Shown piece after piece: positions 37,716-48,000 of a stretch of 64,000 nucleotides of DNA. The notes below the pieces were generated by a model, which was given only the letters and a program-made list of their open reading frames with translations, searched no databases and had not been told where the DNA came from. This DNA comes from Thiorhodovibrio frisius (GTDB lineage: Bacteria; Pseudomonadota; Gammaproteobacteria; Chromatiales; Chromatiaceae): assembly GCF_033954835.1 (NCBI RefSeq), contig NZ_CP121471.1, positions 1,668,501-1,732,500 on the forward strand. The letters run 5' to 3'. Positions within the stretch are counted from its first letter, which is position 1. Every line of letters begins with the position of its first letter. A program made the translations under genes and the position numbers.

Positions 37716-38375
37716 TTACCCTGCTGTTTTGAATGCAAAAAATCCCGTCAGGGCAAATTGCACGCCCATGGCCAGCACGATCAGGCCCATCATGCGGGTC
37801 ACCATGTCGCGCCCAAAGCTATTTCCCTTGGATGCGCCAAAGCGCGCGAACAGCCACATCGTAAGCCAGGCGATCAGAGTCGCCACGGCAACCGCAATCA
37901 GCGCGGTGATGGGAAAGGCCGAGGGCGTATGGGAAACGGCTATAGAAATAACTGCCGTGATGGTGCCCGGACTCGCCGCAAACAGGATGACGGGTGCGAG
38001 CGAGACCTTTGCGCCCGTTTTGGTTGCGGGCGCAGTGGATGAGGACGCCGCACCCCCGCTGCTGAGCATTGAAAACCCCATCCAGGCCAGGACGCCGCCG
38101 CCTGCAACCAGGAACGCATTGAGAGACACGCCAAAGAGTTGCAACAAGCGCATCCCAAACAGTGCCGCTAACACCAGGATTATTAGAATGACCAGTGCGG
38201 TCCTCGTCGCGTCGGCCAGTGGTCGGGGCTGGGATTGGGCCGCCTCAACCTGAGCCAACATGAGACCGCAGATCGCAGGGTTGACGACCGACAGCACCGT
38301 GACGATGGCTTGAAGATGATCGGTAAAGGTGGTCAAGGAAAGTGCTGGGGCAAGCAAGGCTTGAAGCTGATCCAT
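37716..38375 (-). CDS. MarC family integral membrane protein
   Basis: About 219 residues with six membrane helices. Family features: VLSVVNPAICGLMLA in the first helix (the conserved NP), VLIILVLAALFGMRLLQLFG, VAGGGVLAWMGFSML and APVILFAASPGTITAVISIA. MarC-type proteins, first linked to the mar locus, have no proven substrate. Start chosen at ATG 38375, one codon after an in-frame GTG. Confidence 0.88.
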   Translation of the reverse strand: MDQLQALLAPALSLTTFTDHLQAIVTVLSVVNPAICGLMLAQVEAAQSQPRPLADATRTALVILIILVLAALFGMRLLQLFGVSLNAFLVAGGGVLAWMGFSMLSSGGAASSSTAPATKTGAKVSLAPVILFAASPGTITAVISIAVSHTPSAFPITALIAVAVATLIAWLTMWLFARFGASKGNSFGRDMVTRMMGLIVLAMGVQFALTGFFAFKTAG

Positions 38376-38533
38376 CACGCAGGTACCCAGTTTTTGTCAG
38401 GGAATGAAATTACCAGGGGCGGTGGCCCCGCGGTTCTTGAAGAGCGGCGTCTTGCGGGTCCAGGGTGCACAGATAGACGGGGGGTCATCGGGATTATAGC
38501 GTGCGTTTGCGACGGAGAACCCGACCTGTCCGA

Positions 38534-41500
38534 TCAGGGTGCATCAGAATAGCGTTTCAACACCTTCTCGCACGGGTTGCCGAAGGCGCTGAGACGGCCA
38601 AGGATTTGATCGGCCACCAGGCTCAGGCCGCCGGTGGCCCAGGCTGCGCCGCTTTCGACGAGCAGGTCGCGTCGGTTGATGCTGGCGCGCGGGGCCTTGA
38701 GCGTGCCGGTAAGGTCGATGAAACGGTCGGCGATGCCGAGCAGGCTCAGCCCGACTCCGGTGCGTTTAGCGGTCTTGAAGCTCAGCTGGATCTCGCCAGT
38801 CTCAAGCTTGATGGCGCCGCCACCGAGCACATTGAGGTTGTCGGTTTGTAGCGCCAATCCGCGCTTGCTGGTGGCGATGCCATCGGCGACATCGAACTGG
38901 AGCACCGCGCATTTCAGGCTCAGAAGATCCCGCCGAAGGTCGATGGTGCTGAAGTCGGCCGGATTGACGGTGTCCAGCAGGCTGACCACAACGCCCCCCA
39001 AGGGCAGCCCGGACGCCTTGCGGTCGAGTCGTCCGGCACCCAGGACCAGCCCCAGGTGCCCGTCGGCGGTGCCAAGCAGTGCGGGCATTGAGGCACCTGT
39101 TCCGTGCAGGCGGATGTCGATTGCGGCGGGGAGGTCGGAGGCTGTCGTTTGCCGATGCTTCGACTTAATCAGGTCATCGAGGTTGAGATTGCCCTGATGG
39201 TGCAGGTCGAACTGCCAGCTGGTTTGCCCAGGCTGCACATCAAGATTCACGGACAAGCGGTCCTGCCCGGCATCGCCCGCGAGCACCAGATGTCCGGCGT
39301 CGAGGCTCGCATAGAGCTGGCCATTGTCGATGCTGAAGTGTCCGAACTGGACCTGAGCGGCGCTCAGTTTGAGGGAGCCATCAAGGCGGGTTAAAGCATC
39401 TAATGGCAGCGGTCGCTCGCTGGTGTTATTGCGCTGGATTGGCGAAACAACGTCTTCCTTTGCGCCACCAGGCTTGTCAGCCGGGTTTGTGTCTGGGTGC
39501 GCGTCTGGGGCCAAAAACGGGATCAGGTCCAGAGTCTCGGCGTTCAGGGTGGCGTCGATTTGCGGGCGCTCGCGGAGGGCGATACGCACCTGCCCGGCGA
39601 GATCGCTGCCAGCGCTCTTGGCTTTAAGGTCCAGCAGTTCAATCTGATCGGCCTGACCCTGGACGCGCGCTGACGCTGCGAACGGTTGCGCGGGCAGGCC
39701 AGGATGCAATGTCGCCAGGCTCTTGGCTTTGAACTGCGCCTGGAGTTGGTTTCCCGCAAGGCCGTCGAGTCGGGCGAGCGTGCCGGTGAGGGCGCCGCTC
39801 AGGCCGGTGTCTTCGGTCAGGGTCAGATTGACCCTCAGGTCGCGGCCAGCGCCGATGGCCGCGAGCGGCCCCAGATGGCCGCGGATGCTGAGCGCATGCT
39901 GGTGGATGCGGGTCTGCGCAGCGATCTCGATGCGCGGCCAGGATTGACCCGCGGGCAGCAGGTCGGCCAAAGGTCCGCCTGTCAGTGTCAGATCCAGCGC
40001 CTGCCCGGCCCGCGCCAGGCTAGTCGTAAAGCGCACGGCTTGACCAGCGTCGACGCGCACGCTGGGGCTGGTGAGTTCAATGGCCGCAGTCTCTTGGCCC
40101 CGCTTGGCGGGTGGCAGCAGCCGCATCGATTCGGCCTTTAGCGTGCCACTCAGGGCGCGGATTAATGTCGCAGGAGTCGAACCAGTGGCCGCAGCGTCCA
40201 GGCTTAGATTGACGATGCGACCGTCGAGCTTCGGGCTCTGGGTCAGCATCGACCGGGCCTCGGCCAAGTCGATGCGCTCCGTTTTGATCTGGAGGCTGAG
40301 CGCGGGTGATTTGGCGCTGGCATCGATGACCGCCTGGCCGGTGACTGTCAGCCCGGGTAGCGCCAGTCTGGCCCCGTCGATCTGGAGCCGACCGCCGCTG
40401 AGTTTGGCCTGAGCCTGTAGCTTGCGCAGGGTGATCTGCTTCCAGGTCAGCGCCTCGGCAGCGAGGTCCAGATCCGCATCAAACCGAGTCAGGGCCGCAA
40501 ACGGCAGTGGTCGGTCGATCCAGCTTGGCGCTGTCGCCGACTGGGTCTTGGTGGCAGGGGCTTTCGGTGGGGGGCTCGCATCTGCCTGCTTGGCTTGCGC
40601 GCGCGTGAGCTGTCCCAAGTTGATGGCTCCGAGCTTCAGTGTGCCGCTGAGCCGCGCTCGCGCATCAGCTGATGCTGGTCGCAGCTTGCCGTTAAAGCGG
40701 CTGTCGGCAAGTGTCGCCTCGATCATTAGATCGCTGGTTGGCTTGGTCGCGGCAGACTGGGTTGCGGTCGTCTGGGGGCCGCCAGCCTGGGCGCCGGAAA
40801 CTGGGGCGTCACCTTGCGGCGGGTCTATCGGCGCCAGTTGCAGCATCGCGGGCTGATCGCCGAGCTTCCCGGCCAGTCGCACGGACCAAGCTTGATGCGT
40901 CGAGATGTTGATCTCGCCATCGCTGAGGGTCAGCGGCGCGGGCAGGGCATGGGCATCCAGGGAGCCGCTGATCGCACTGGCCTTCAGAGTCTGGCCGCTC
41001 CAGCTTAGGTCTGTGTTGAGCTGAAATGGCGCATCCGGCAGCCCCGTGATTCCGGCGATGTTCCCAAGGGGTATCGCCGTCGGCCCCTGCACCTGGAGTT
41101 TGGCTTCCAATCCGCTAATCTCGAACGGTGCCGGGGCGCTGCCATTTAACTCGATACGGGTATCGGCACTTTGCGCCTGCACCTGGAAGGGCCAGCGAGC
41201 GCCGGTCGGAGCCTGCGCGTCACTGGCGTTGGAATTGGCACCAGTATTGGCACTAGCATCGGAGCTGGCACCAGAGCTGGTTCCGGCACTGGTTCCAACA
41301 TTGGCGCTTAATCTCAGCGGCGTCTGATTGATCCGCAGTTCAGCCTGGAGGACCAGGGGCGGGGCACCCAGCCCGTCGAGTTGAAGCTCCGTGATATCGG
41401 CGCGTCGCACGCGCCCTTTGGCCGGTGCAAAGGCAATTTCGGAGTCGAAGACCTGAATTCTGGGCATCCGCAGGCGGATTTTGCCGGTGTCCTTGTCTTT

Positions 41501-41932
41501 GCTACCACCAAGTTGCCAGTTGTTGCGGCCATCAGGGGTCTTTCGCAGCATCAATCGCGCATCGCGGATCAGCAGTTGATCGATGCGAACCTGTCGCCAC
41601 AACAGCGCCCGCAGTTGCAACGACAGGTCCACCCGGTCGGCCTCCAACAGGTAAGGCCCCAGTGCATCATCCTTGTCCCAGTCCGGGTTCGATACTCGCA
41701 GTCCCTGGAGTGCGATCGACAAGGCTGGGCGTGGATGCAACAACCACCCCAGCGTGACCCTATCGATCACGACCGGCCGCCCAAGGGCCTTGCTCGCAGC
41801 GGTCTCGAGTTCCGCCTTATGATTTTGCAAATAGAAGGGCAGATAGGAGGAGACGCCGACCAGGATTAACAAGAGTGACAGCAGCAGCCAGGCGAAAACG
41901 CGCAGGATTTTCATTCGGCGGCTGGTGCTCAT
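38534..41932 (-). CDS. Large AsmA-family protein
   Basis: 1132 residues. A single N-terminal membrane helix (VFAWLLLSLLLILVGVSSYL) is followed by the AsmA N-terminal domain (ALGRPVVIDRVTLGWLLHPR). A very long repeating beta-groove region follows. The AsmA C-terminal domain includes LSLKCAVLQFDVADGIATSK and LKAPRASINRRDLLVESGAA. AsmA-like proteins span the periplasm and are thought to carry phospholipids to the outer membrane. Ala/Gly/Ser/Thr-rich linkers near 205-240 and 370-395 are low complexity. E. coli AsmA has 617 residues, so this is a long form. Confidence 0.9.
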   Translation of the reverse strand: MSTSRRMKILRVFAWLLLSLLLILVGVSSYLPFYLQNHKAELETAASKALGRPVVIDRVTLGWLLHPRPALSIALQGLRVSNPDWDKDDALGPYLLEADRVDLSLQLRALLWRQVRIDQLLIRDARLMLRKTPDGRNNWQLGGSKDKDTGKIRLRMPRIQVFDSEIAFAPAKGRVRRADITELQLDGLGAPPLVLQAELRINQTPLRLSANVGTSAGTSSGASSDASANTGANSNASDAQAPTGARWPFQVQAQSADTRIELNGSAPAPFEISGLEAKLQVQGPTAIPLGNIAGITGLPDAPFQLNTDLSWSGQTLKASAISGSLDAHALPAPLTLSDGEINISTHQAWSVRLAGKLGDQPAMLQLAPIDPPQGDAPVSGAQAGGPQTTATQSAATKPTSDLMIEATLADSRFNGKLRPASADARARLSGTLKLGAINLGQLTRAQAKQADASPPPKAPATKTQSATAPSWIDRPLPFAALTRFDADLDLAAEALTWKQITLRKLQAQAKLSGGRLQIDGARLALPGLTVTGQAVIDASAKSPALSLQIKTERIDLAEARSMLTQSPKLDGRIVNLSLDAAATGSTPATLIRALSGTLKAESMRLLPPAKRGQETAAIELTSPSVRVDAGQAVRFTTSLARAGQALDLTLTGGPLADLLPAGQSWPRIEIAAQTRIHQHALSIRGHLGPLAAIGAGRDLRVNLTLTEDTGLSGALTGTLARLDGLAGNQLQAQFKAKSLATLHPGLPAQPFAASARVQGQADQIELLDLKAKSAGSDLAGQVRIALRERPQIDATLNAETLDLIPFLAPDAHPDTNPADKPGGAKEDVVSPIQRNNTSERPLPLDALTRLDGSLKLSAAQVQFGHFSIDNGQLYASLDAGHLVLAGDAGQDRLSVNLDVQPGQTSWQFDLHHQGNLNLDDLIKSKHRQTTASDLPAAIDIRLHGTGASMPALLGTADGHLGLVLGAGRLDRKASGLPLGGVVVSLLDTVNPADFSTIDLRRDLLSLKCAVLQFDVADGIATSKRGLALQTDNLNVLGGGAIKLETGEIQLSFKTAKRTGVGLSLLGIADRFIDLTGTLKAPRASINRRDLLVESGAAWATGGLSLVADQILGRLSAFGNPCEKVLKRYSDAP

Positions 41933-42011
41933 TGAGTCATCGGATGCTTTAGGAAGATGCTTCTGGTAGATGGTGATAGTAGATGGTTTTGGCGGATGCT
42001 TCAGTACCGGC

Positions 42012-43541
42012 TTAAAGATGACCGACCCAGACGTCCTGCATGATCACGAACAAGAAAGCCGTCGAACAGCCAAACATCAGCACCCCGGAGATAGCGATCA
42101 GTGGTCCGATATGTCGCCAGGGATATTTCAGCAGGACATCGCCGAAGCCCAGCGTCGTGATGGATGCGGCGGCAAAATAGACACCTTCGGTCAGGCTTGG
42201 CAAGAGCCGCGTTCCGCGCAAAAAAAATCCCCAGGCCGCAGATTCTGCCAGGTGGGCCGCGAACAACAGAAAGAAACAGCCAAGGATCAAAGTCTTGCCA
42301 GTATGGTGCCCAAAATGCTCCAGCATCCACGCTTTCTGTCCAATGATTGCGCCAGCCACATCGAAGATCATAACAAGGTGAAAAAAGAACAGAGCAAGCG
42401 CAAGCAGCAGCGCAAAGCCATAGATCCGGACAATCTTGCGACGGAAACCCGGGTGATGTCCTTCCACTGCGGTTTGATCTGACTTGTCTTGATGCCCGGT
42501 TTCCGCGCTGGGCCGGGGAGGGAGCGTCAATTCGACGTTTTCTGGACTCAAGGTCTTGGGCTCTTGCGCTAGTGTCTTTTTCGGGCGACTGGCCTGATCG
42601 AGCTGGCGATCGTGGATTTCCCGACGCAGCAAGACCCAAGCCAGCAGAGCAACGAGGACAGACAATCCCGTCACCGTCCAGAAGCCAAACGGATTGTGTT
42701 GATCGGGAATCCCCGCGACGTTCATTCCGAGCAGACCGGTGATGAAGGTCAAGGGCAAAAACACGGTCGCGACGATGGTCAGATTCAGGCTGGAACGCGT
42801 CATGGTCTCCGAGCGTTGTGCATCGATTTGATCCTCCAGCAGCTGCACCCGGGTGCGGCATTCATCCAACCCTTGCAAATAGCGGGTCACGTAATTTGAG
42901 GATCGGACCAAGGTTTCACGGTCATCGGCATCCAGCACCAGGGCGGGGTCGGTCGTCATCGGAGCGAGCACCTGCTGAGTGGCATTCACTTGCCGTCGGG
43001 TGCGAAAGATTCGCCGCCGCAGCTCGCTCAGCGCCTGCGGGGGAGGCGCGGTACCGCCGTCGAGCAGGGCATCCTCGACGGCATCGATGTCTTGGGTCAG
43101 ATCAAAGATGACCGCTTCCATCCGCTTGGTCATCGCCGACACCATGAAACCGAGCAAATCCACGGCCGTCACCAGAGAGCTGTCCGACCTGTGCCGTCGT
43201 AGCACCTCCACGGCGGCGATCGGGCCAGATCGCACGGTCATCGCCCGGGCCGGGCCGATCAGCAGCTTCAAATCGGCGAGTTCGCTGATATCCTCGATCT
43301 GCTCGGAACGCGGGGTTCTGATACTTACCAAGGTGCCGTCAGGCACCTGTTCATAATGGTTGAAACGCACCGGCGCCAATAACGCCTGCCTGGTCTGATC
43401 GTTAATCTCTTGCAAGCCCATCAGCCATTGGCGATCAGCGTCGTCGGCCATGTCGACGTCGAACCAGGTGGCACCAGCAGCACCAGTGGCACCGGAGTGA
43501 TGCGAGGCTTTTCCGAGCCCGAATTGGGAAATCTCAGGCAT
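42012..43541 (-). CDS. CorA/ZntB-type transporter fused to a K+-channel-like pore domain
   Basis: 509 residues in one uninterrupted frame. Residues 25-310 are a CorA/ZntB-type cation transporter: cytoplasmic alpha/beta funnel, long helix (about 215-265), two membrane helices (about 253-271 and 286-305) and the periplasmic GMN loop, here GMNVAGIP (272-279). A charged linker of about 60 residues follows. Residues 370-509 form a separate membrane domain: helices at about 374-395 and 415-437, then TEGVYFAAASITTLGFGDVL, whose TLGFGD (463-468) matches K+-channel selectivity filters, and a last helix at 477-500. The fusion is unusual and its function is unknown. Confidence 0.87.
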   Translation of the reverse strand: MPEISQFGLGKASHHSGATGAAGATWFDVDMADDADRQWLMGLQEINDQTRQALLAPVRFNHYEQVPDGTLVSIRTPRSEQIEDISELADLKLLIGPARAMTVRSGPIAAVEVLRRHRSDSSLVTAVDLLGFMVSAMTKRMEAVIFDLTQDIDAVEDALLDGGTAPPPQALSELRRRIFRTRRQVNATQQVLAPMTTDPALVLDADDRETLVRSSNYVTRYLQGLDECRTRVQLLEDQIDAQRSETMTRSSLNLTIVATVFLPLTFITGLLGMNVAGIPDQHNPFGFWTVTGLSVLVALLAWVLLRREIHDRQLDQASRPKKTLAQEPKTLSPENVELTLPPRPSAETGHQDKSDQTAVEGHHPGFRRKIVRIYGFALLLALALFFFHLVMIFDVAGAIIGQKAWMLEHFGHHTGKTLILGCFFLLFAAHLAESAAWGFFLRGTRLLPSLTEGVYFAAASITTLGFGDVLLKYPWRHIGPLIAISGVLMFGCSTAFLFVIMQDVWVGHL

Positions 43542-43582
43542 GGCGGATCATCTTTGGGAGGGTCACTCGCAATGCATCGGAC

Positions 43583-43954
43583 CTACTGCATCGTTGGAAT
43601 GTAGACGTAGGCCGTTGGAACATTGGCCCCGACCACCTTGATGGCGTTGCTTGCGTCTAAACCGCCCAGTGACACGGTTTCGCCGGCGGGAAAGTCGCCG
43701 ATCTTAACCTGATTTCCCGTGACCTCGTAGGTGCCAGAGCCTGGCGGCATCTGGAAGGACACCTGACAAGGGGTCGTCTCGCAGGTCGCGGTGTCACCAG
43801 GCTTTAGGGTGACCTGCATGACGCCGGAGATATGGTTGCCATCGCTTCCGTTTGAGGCGCAGGCGCCTAGCACCGATAGGGCCAGTGCGGAGATTAGCCA
43901 AGAAGCTTGGCGCATGGTCGCGCGCGGGGTTTCAATGTGACTTTTTGTGTTCAT
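43583..43954 (-). CDS. Hypothetical lipoprotein
   Basis: A 123-residue precursor. The signal ASWLISALALSVLGACASNG contains lipobox LGAC. The mature domain is beta-rich, with two Cys (CETTPCQVSF) likely to form a disulfide, and contains SGVMQVTLKPGDTATCETTP. AGGACG lies upstream of the ATG. The family is not recognised. Confidence 0.7.
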   Translation of the reverse strand: MNTKSHIETPRATMRQASWLISALALSVLGACASNGSDGNHISGVMQVTLKPGDTATCETTPCQVSFQMPPGSGTYEVTGNQVKIGDFPAGETVSLGGLDASNAIKVVGANVPTAYVYIPTMQ

Positions 43955-44275
43955 TGTTTCGTCCTAAATGTTGATTGCTGCGGCAGTGATTGAATCTTTT
44001 CGCAATGGCCCCTGGGACCGGCTTGCTCCTCTGATTTTGCCAGGCTTGAGCGCCTCAGTCTGACCATTTCACGCCAATTCGCGGGGCGCTTCCCCGTCCC
44101 GATCCAAGCTCGGAGACAGCGATCTGAGCATTCCCATCGTGCAGGCGCAACATCTGATCCGCAATACTGAATCACTGAACGCCGTATCACTCAACGCCGT
44201 GCTCTAGCCGGAGCTGTCGATGGCGCCAAAAACATGTGGATGGACGTTGTGTAGCCACTGGGCTACACTTGGGGC
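43955..44275. other. Intergenic region with a short repeated peptide-coding segment
   Basis: No gene is supported. A plus-strand stretch near 44030-44095 encodes FARLERLSLTISRQFAGRF and is related to the palindrome-rich region at 50.9 kb, which encodes FAGFRRLSLTIARQLARNG in the same way. It probably reflects a small dispersed element. Confidence 0.4.
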
Positions 44276-44566
44276 ATGATCGAGGTTCGCAAAACGGAGG
44301 TCTATGCCAAGTGGCTCGATGGGTTGCGTGATATCCGCGCGCGTGGCCGAGTTTTGGCGAGAGTCGAGCGCTTGGCGGCAGGTAACCAGGGCGACGCCGA
44401 GCCGGTCGGTGAGGGTGTCTCTGAGTTGCGAATCAATTATGGCCCCGGTTACCGGGTGTACTACAAACAGCAAGGACGTGAGTTAGTGATTCTTTTGGCT
44501 GGCGGCGATAAAAGTAGCCAGTCAAGAGACATCAAGACGGCTCTGGGCCTTGCCCGCAATCTGTAG
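44276..44566 (+). CDS. RelE/HigB-type toxin (addiction module killer protein)
   Basis: A 96-residue protein with RelE-like fold features: VYAKWLDGLRDIRARGRVLA, SELRINYGPGYRVYYKQQG, LVILLAGGDKSSQSRDIKTA. This matches the 'putative addiction module killer' subgroup. Such toxins usually cleave mRNA on the ribosome. The antitoxin gene starts 8 bases after the stop; toxin-first order is typical of higBA-like pairs. Confidence 0.93.
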   Translation: MIEVRKTEVYAKWLDGLRDIRARGRVLARVERLAAGNQGDAEPVGEGVSELRINYGPGYRVYYKQQGRELVILLAGGDKSSQSRDIKTALGLARNL

Positions 44567-44574
44567 GATAACCC

Positions 44575-44931
44575 ATGAAAAAGACAGTTACGTCCCGCTA
44601 CGATGTTGCTGAGCATCTCCGTACGCCTGAAGAAATGGCGGCATATCTGGAAGCCTGTTTGGAGGAGGCACAAGGTGATGCCACCTTTATAGCAAAGGCG
44701 CTTGGTGATATTGCCCGTGCGAGAGGTATGTCGCAAGTGGCCCGCGATGCTGGTGTATCACGTGAAAGTCTATACAAAGCGCTTTCTGGGGAACGAACCC
44801 CAGGGTTCGACACAATCCTGAAGGTAATAGGAGCGCTGGGCCTGAAGTTGCATGCGGAAGCGGTGAAGATGCCAAATCATATCCAACAAGCCACTGCAAC
44901 TGACGCCTTGCCACACACGGTTGAGCGATAA
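44575..44931 (+). CDS. HTH antitoxin of a HigBA-like pair
   Basis: 118 residues. The XRE-like helix-turn-helix is LGDIARARGMSQVARDAGVS, then RESLYKALSGERTPGFDTIL, the hallmark of the addiction-module antidote family. The N-terminus YDVAEHLRTPEEMAAYLEAC is also family-typical. The C-terminal 25 residues are probably disordered. It should bind its own promoter with the toxin. Confidence 0.93.
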   Translation: MKKTVTSRYDVAEHLRTPEEMAAYLEACLEEAQGDATFIAKALGDIARARGMSQVARDAGVSRESLYKALSGERTPGFDTILKVIGALGLKLHAEAVKMPNHIQQATATDALPHTVER

Positions 44932-45007
44932 GAGTTATGCGGTCTGAGATTTTTCCCAGACCAATGAATATCTAGGGATATTGCGGGCCATGTCGTAACC
45001 AGCGCTC

Positions 45008-48000
45008 TCAACTGCTGACCTGTGCGCCCAAATCACCGTGACTCGCTTGCTCGATCTGCACTCGCAAGGGGCTGATGGTGTCGATATGCAGGTCGCGTTG
45101 CGGGAAGGAAATACTGATGCCGGCGGCATTGAACTTGTCGTTGATGACCACGTTCAAGGCGCTGATGGTGCTGACGCGCTGATCGATGGAACCGACGAAA
45201 CAGCGCAGCAGCAGACCGAGCGAATTGTCGCCGAAGGTCTCGAAGATGACGGTCGGGGCCGGTTCATCGAGCACATTGGCATTCTCCCTGGCGGCTTCCG
45301 CCAACAGATCCATGGCCTGGCGCACAGGGGAACCGTAGGCGATGCCAATGGCCAGCACCAACCGCGTGGTCTGATCCGACAGCGACCAATTGAGCAGGCG
45401 CCCGGTAATGAACTCCTTGTTGGGTACCAACAACTCCTTGCCGTCCCAGTTGCGGATGGTGGTGGCGCGGATCTTGATTTTGGTCACCACGCCATCGGTG
45501 TCGCCCACGGTGACGGCATCGCCGACGCGGATGGGGCGCTCGAACAGGATGATCAGGCCGCTGATAAAGTTGGCGACAATCTCTTGCAGGCCGAAACCGA
45601 TACCGACGCTGAGCGCCGCCGCCAGCCATTGCACTTGCGACCAGCGCGCGCCCATCGTGCTGAGCACCAGCAACACACCCACCGCGATGATGGCGTAGGT
45701 CGTCAGCGTGGTCACCGTATAGCGACTGGCCGCCGTCATCTTGAAGCGCTGCAAGAGCACGATCTCCAGCAGGGCCGGGAGCCGATCCGCCAGCACCCAG
45801 GTGCCGATGGCATAGAGCAACGCCAGGCCAAGGCTCGCGAGCGTGATCGGATGGGATTGCTCAGTACCATCAACCATGACAGTCCCATGCCACAGAACCA
45901 CATCGTCGAAGATGCGCAGCGCCGGCAGGGCGCTGAACCAGATCAGGTAGAGTCCTCCGAGCGCCGTGGCGAAGATGAGGATGCGGATCAGGCCGTGCGT
46001 CTCGTCGCTCAGAGCGGTGATATCGACATCCGGTTCCTCAAATTGCAGATCCCCGACATCGCCCTCGTCCTCTTCTTCCGCTTCGGCTTGCTCCGCGCGG
46101 CGGCGCTCCATGGCGGCATCGTAGGCCAGGCGCCGTCGGGTCACCTGCAACCAACGCTGCGCGAGGGCGTTGCTCAGCGCCAGCGCCAGCAGGAACCAGA
46201 GCGTCAATAAAAACAGATGAGAATAGGCCGTGGCGGTGTAGACATAGCCGGTCCAGGAGAGAGCAAGCAATACCAGGGGATAACCAACTGCCAGCGGGTA
46301 CCATATCAAGTAGGTGCGGGTGACCGTTGGGTAAGCGCCGCTTGAGCGCAGGTGAGCGAGCACGCCGCGCTGGGGGTGGAGCACCCGGTACAGGAACAGC
46401 GACAGCGGAACATAGCCCAACAGCAGGCCTAGCTTGGCCAGGGTGCCGCCGGAGTCGGTCGGATTGAGATCAATCGCGAGCTTGACGATCAAGGCCGAGA
46501 TCGCGAGCGGCCAGATGACCAGCTTGAGCTGGGTTCGCAACAGCTTCAAATTGCGCTCTGGCCAGCGGAAATGCGCTGCCGCCAAGCCATGAGGTAGGCA
46601 GATGGCGCGCAGGCTGAGCAGAATGGCCAGATGCAGGGCGACCCAGATCAGGGATGTACCAAGGGCATGGGACAGTGCGGTTCCGCCACCCGCGCTCTGG
46701 AGCTGCCAGCCCACCATTCCCACCAGTGAGGGCAGCGGTGCCGCGAGGAGCAGGGTCAAGGCCAACACACGCCAGGTATGACCCATGCAGTCGGTCGTGG
46801 GTTTGCCGAGTCGGGGGGCGACCGAGTTAATGGTGGCGATGGTGCCCCGGCGTCGCCACAGCAAGACCACAGCGCCGACCAGGACGAACCAGAAGGCGGG
46901 ACTGAGCGCGAGTTCCTGACCGATCAGGCGCGGCAAGCCGGGGAGGTCTGCGCTGACAAACTGGGCGCGGAGCTGGCTCGGCAGCGCGCGGATGTCCTCT
47001 AGGCTGATGGGTTTAGCGTTGCGCAACCAGGGCAAGTTTTCACCCAGAAAGGCGTCGTACTCAGCGGCGGTCGCGAGCAACGCCTGCTCCGCTCGATCAA
47101 GCTCCCGCAGCTTGCCGAGGTAGAGCCGATTCGTTTCCAAGGCTTGGTCGAGCTGCGCCTGACGTTGTTGCACCAGCTCTTGCAGTTTCGCAATTTGCGC
47201 GGCGAGTTCCTGGTCCGTCCTGGGCGTCGTCGAGTCATCGGCTTGGAGCGGCTGCGCGAGTCGTTCAACTGTCGCATCCGTGTCCGCGATGCGCCGCGCC
47301 TCCGAGCGATACTCTAACCGGCGCACGTTGAGGTTCGCGATCTCGTCCTGGCGCTGATCGGCCTTTTCAGCGAAGGCGCGCGGATCGGGCAGGGTATCGA
47401 GCTGGCGCAACAGGATACGGCCAAGATCGTCGTTGACCTCCCCGGACTCCAGGGTTTCCTGGGCATCTTGGTAATCGGCGCCGAGCTGTTCCAGGCGCTG
47501 CTCGAGTGCTTGTCGTGCTTCATCTTGCGCTTTGACCTGCTCGATCATTGTGCTGACATCGCGCGACAGGGCGGCGTTTTGTTCAGACAGCTCGACCAAC
47601 ACCGGGTGCATTCCCTTAAGCTCGCGCCGCGTCTGCTCGGCTTTTGCCGTCGCTTGCTCCGCTGCCTGACGACGTTTGAGGTCAATCAGCTCCTCGAGCA
47701 TCCCGACGCGCTCGCCGATCTGTTCGGCGCTGGCCTCATCTCTGGCGAGCTTGGCTTCCAGCAGTTGTGTTCGCAGCGGCTGGCTCGAAAGCTCCTGGTT
47801 GAGCATGGTGATCTCGGTGCTCAGCGCCACCTGGCGCGTCGCCAGCTCCCACTGTTGCGCCTCCACCAACACCGCACCCGCATCATCCTCGTCGAGTGCC
47901 TGGCGCTGCGCCGCTGCCTCCTCGCGTTCTTGCGTTGCATCCGCAAGGCGCTGGCCGATGACATCCGGGCGCGCCTCGAGTATCGCCAGCCGGGACTCGG

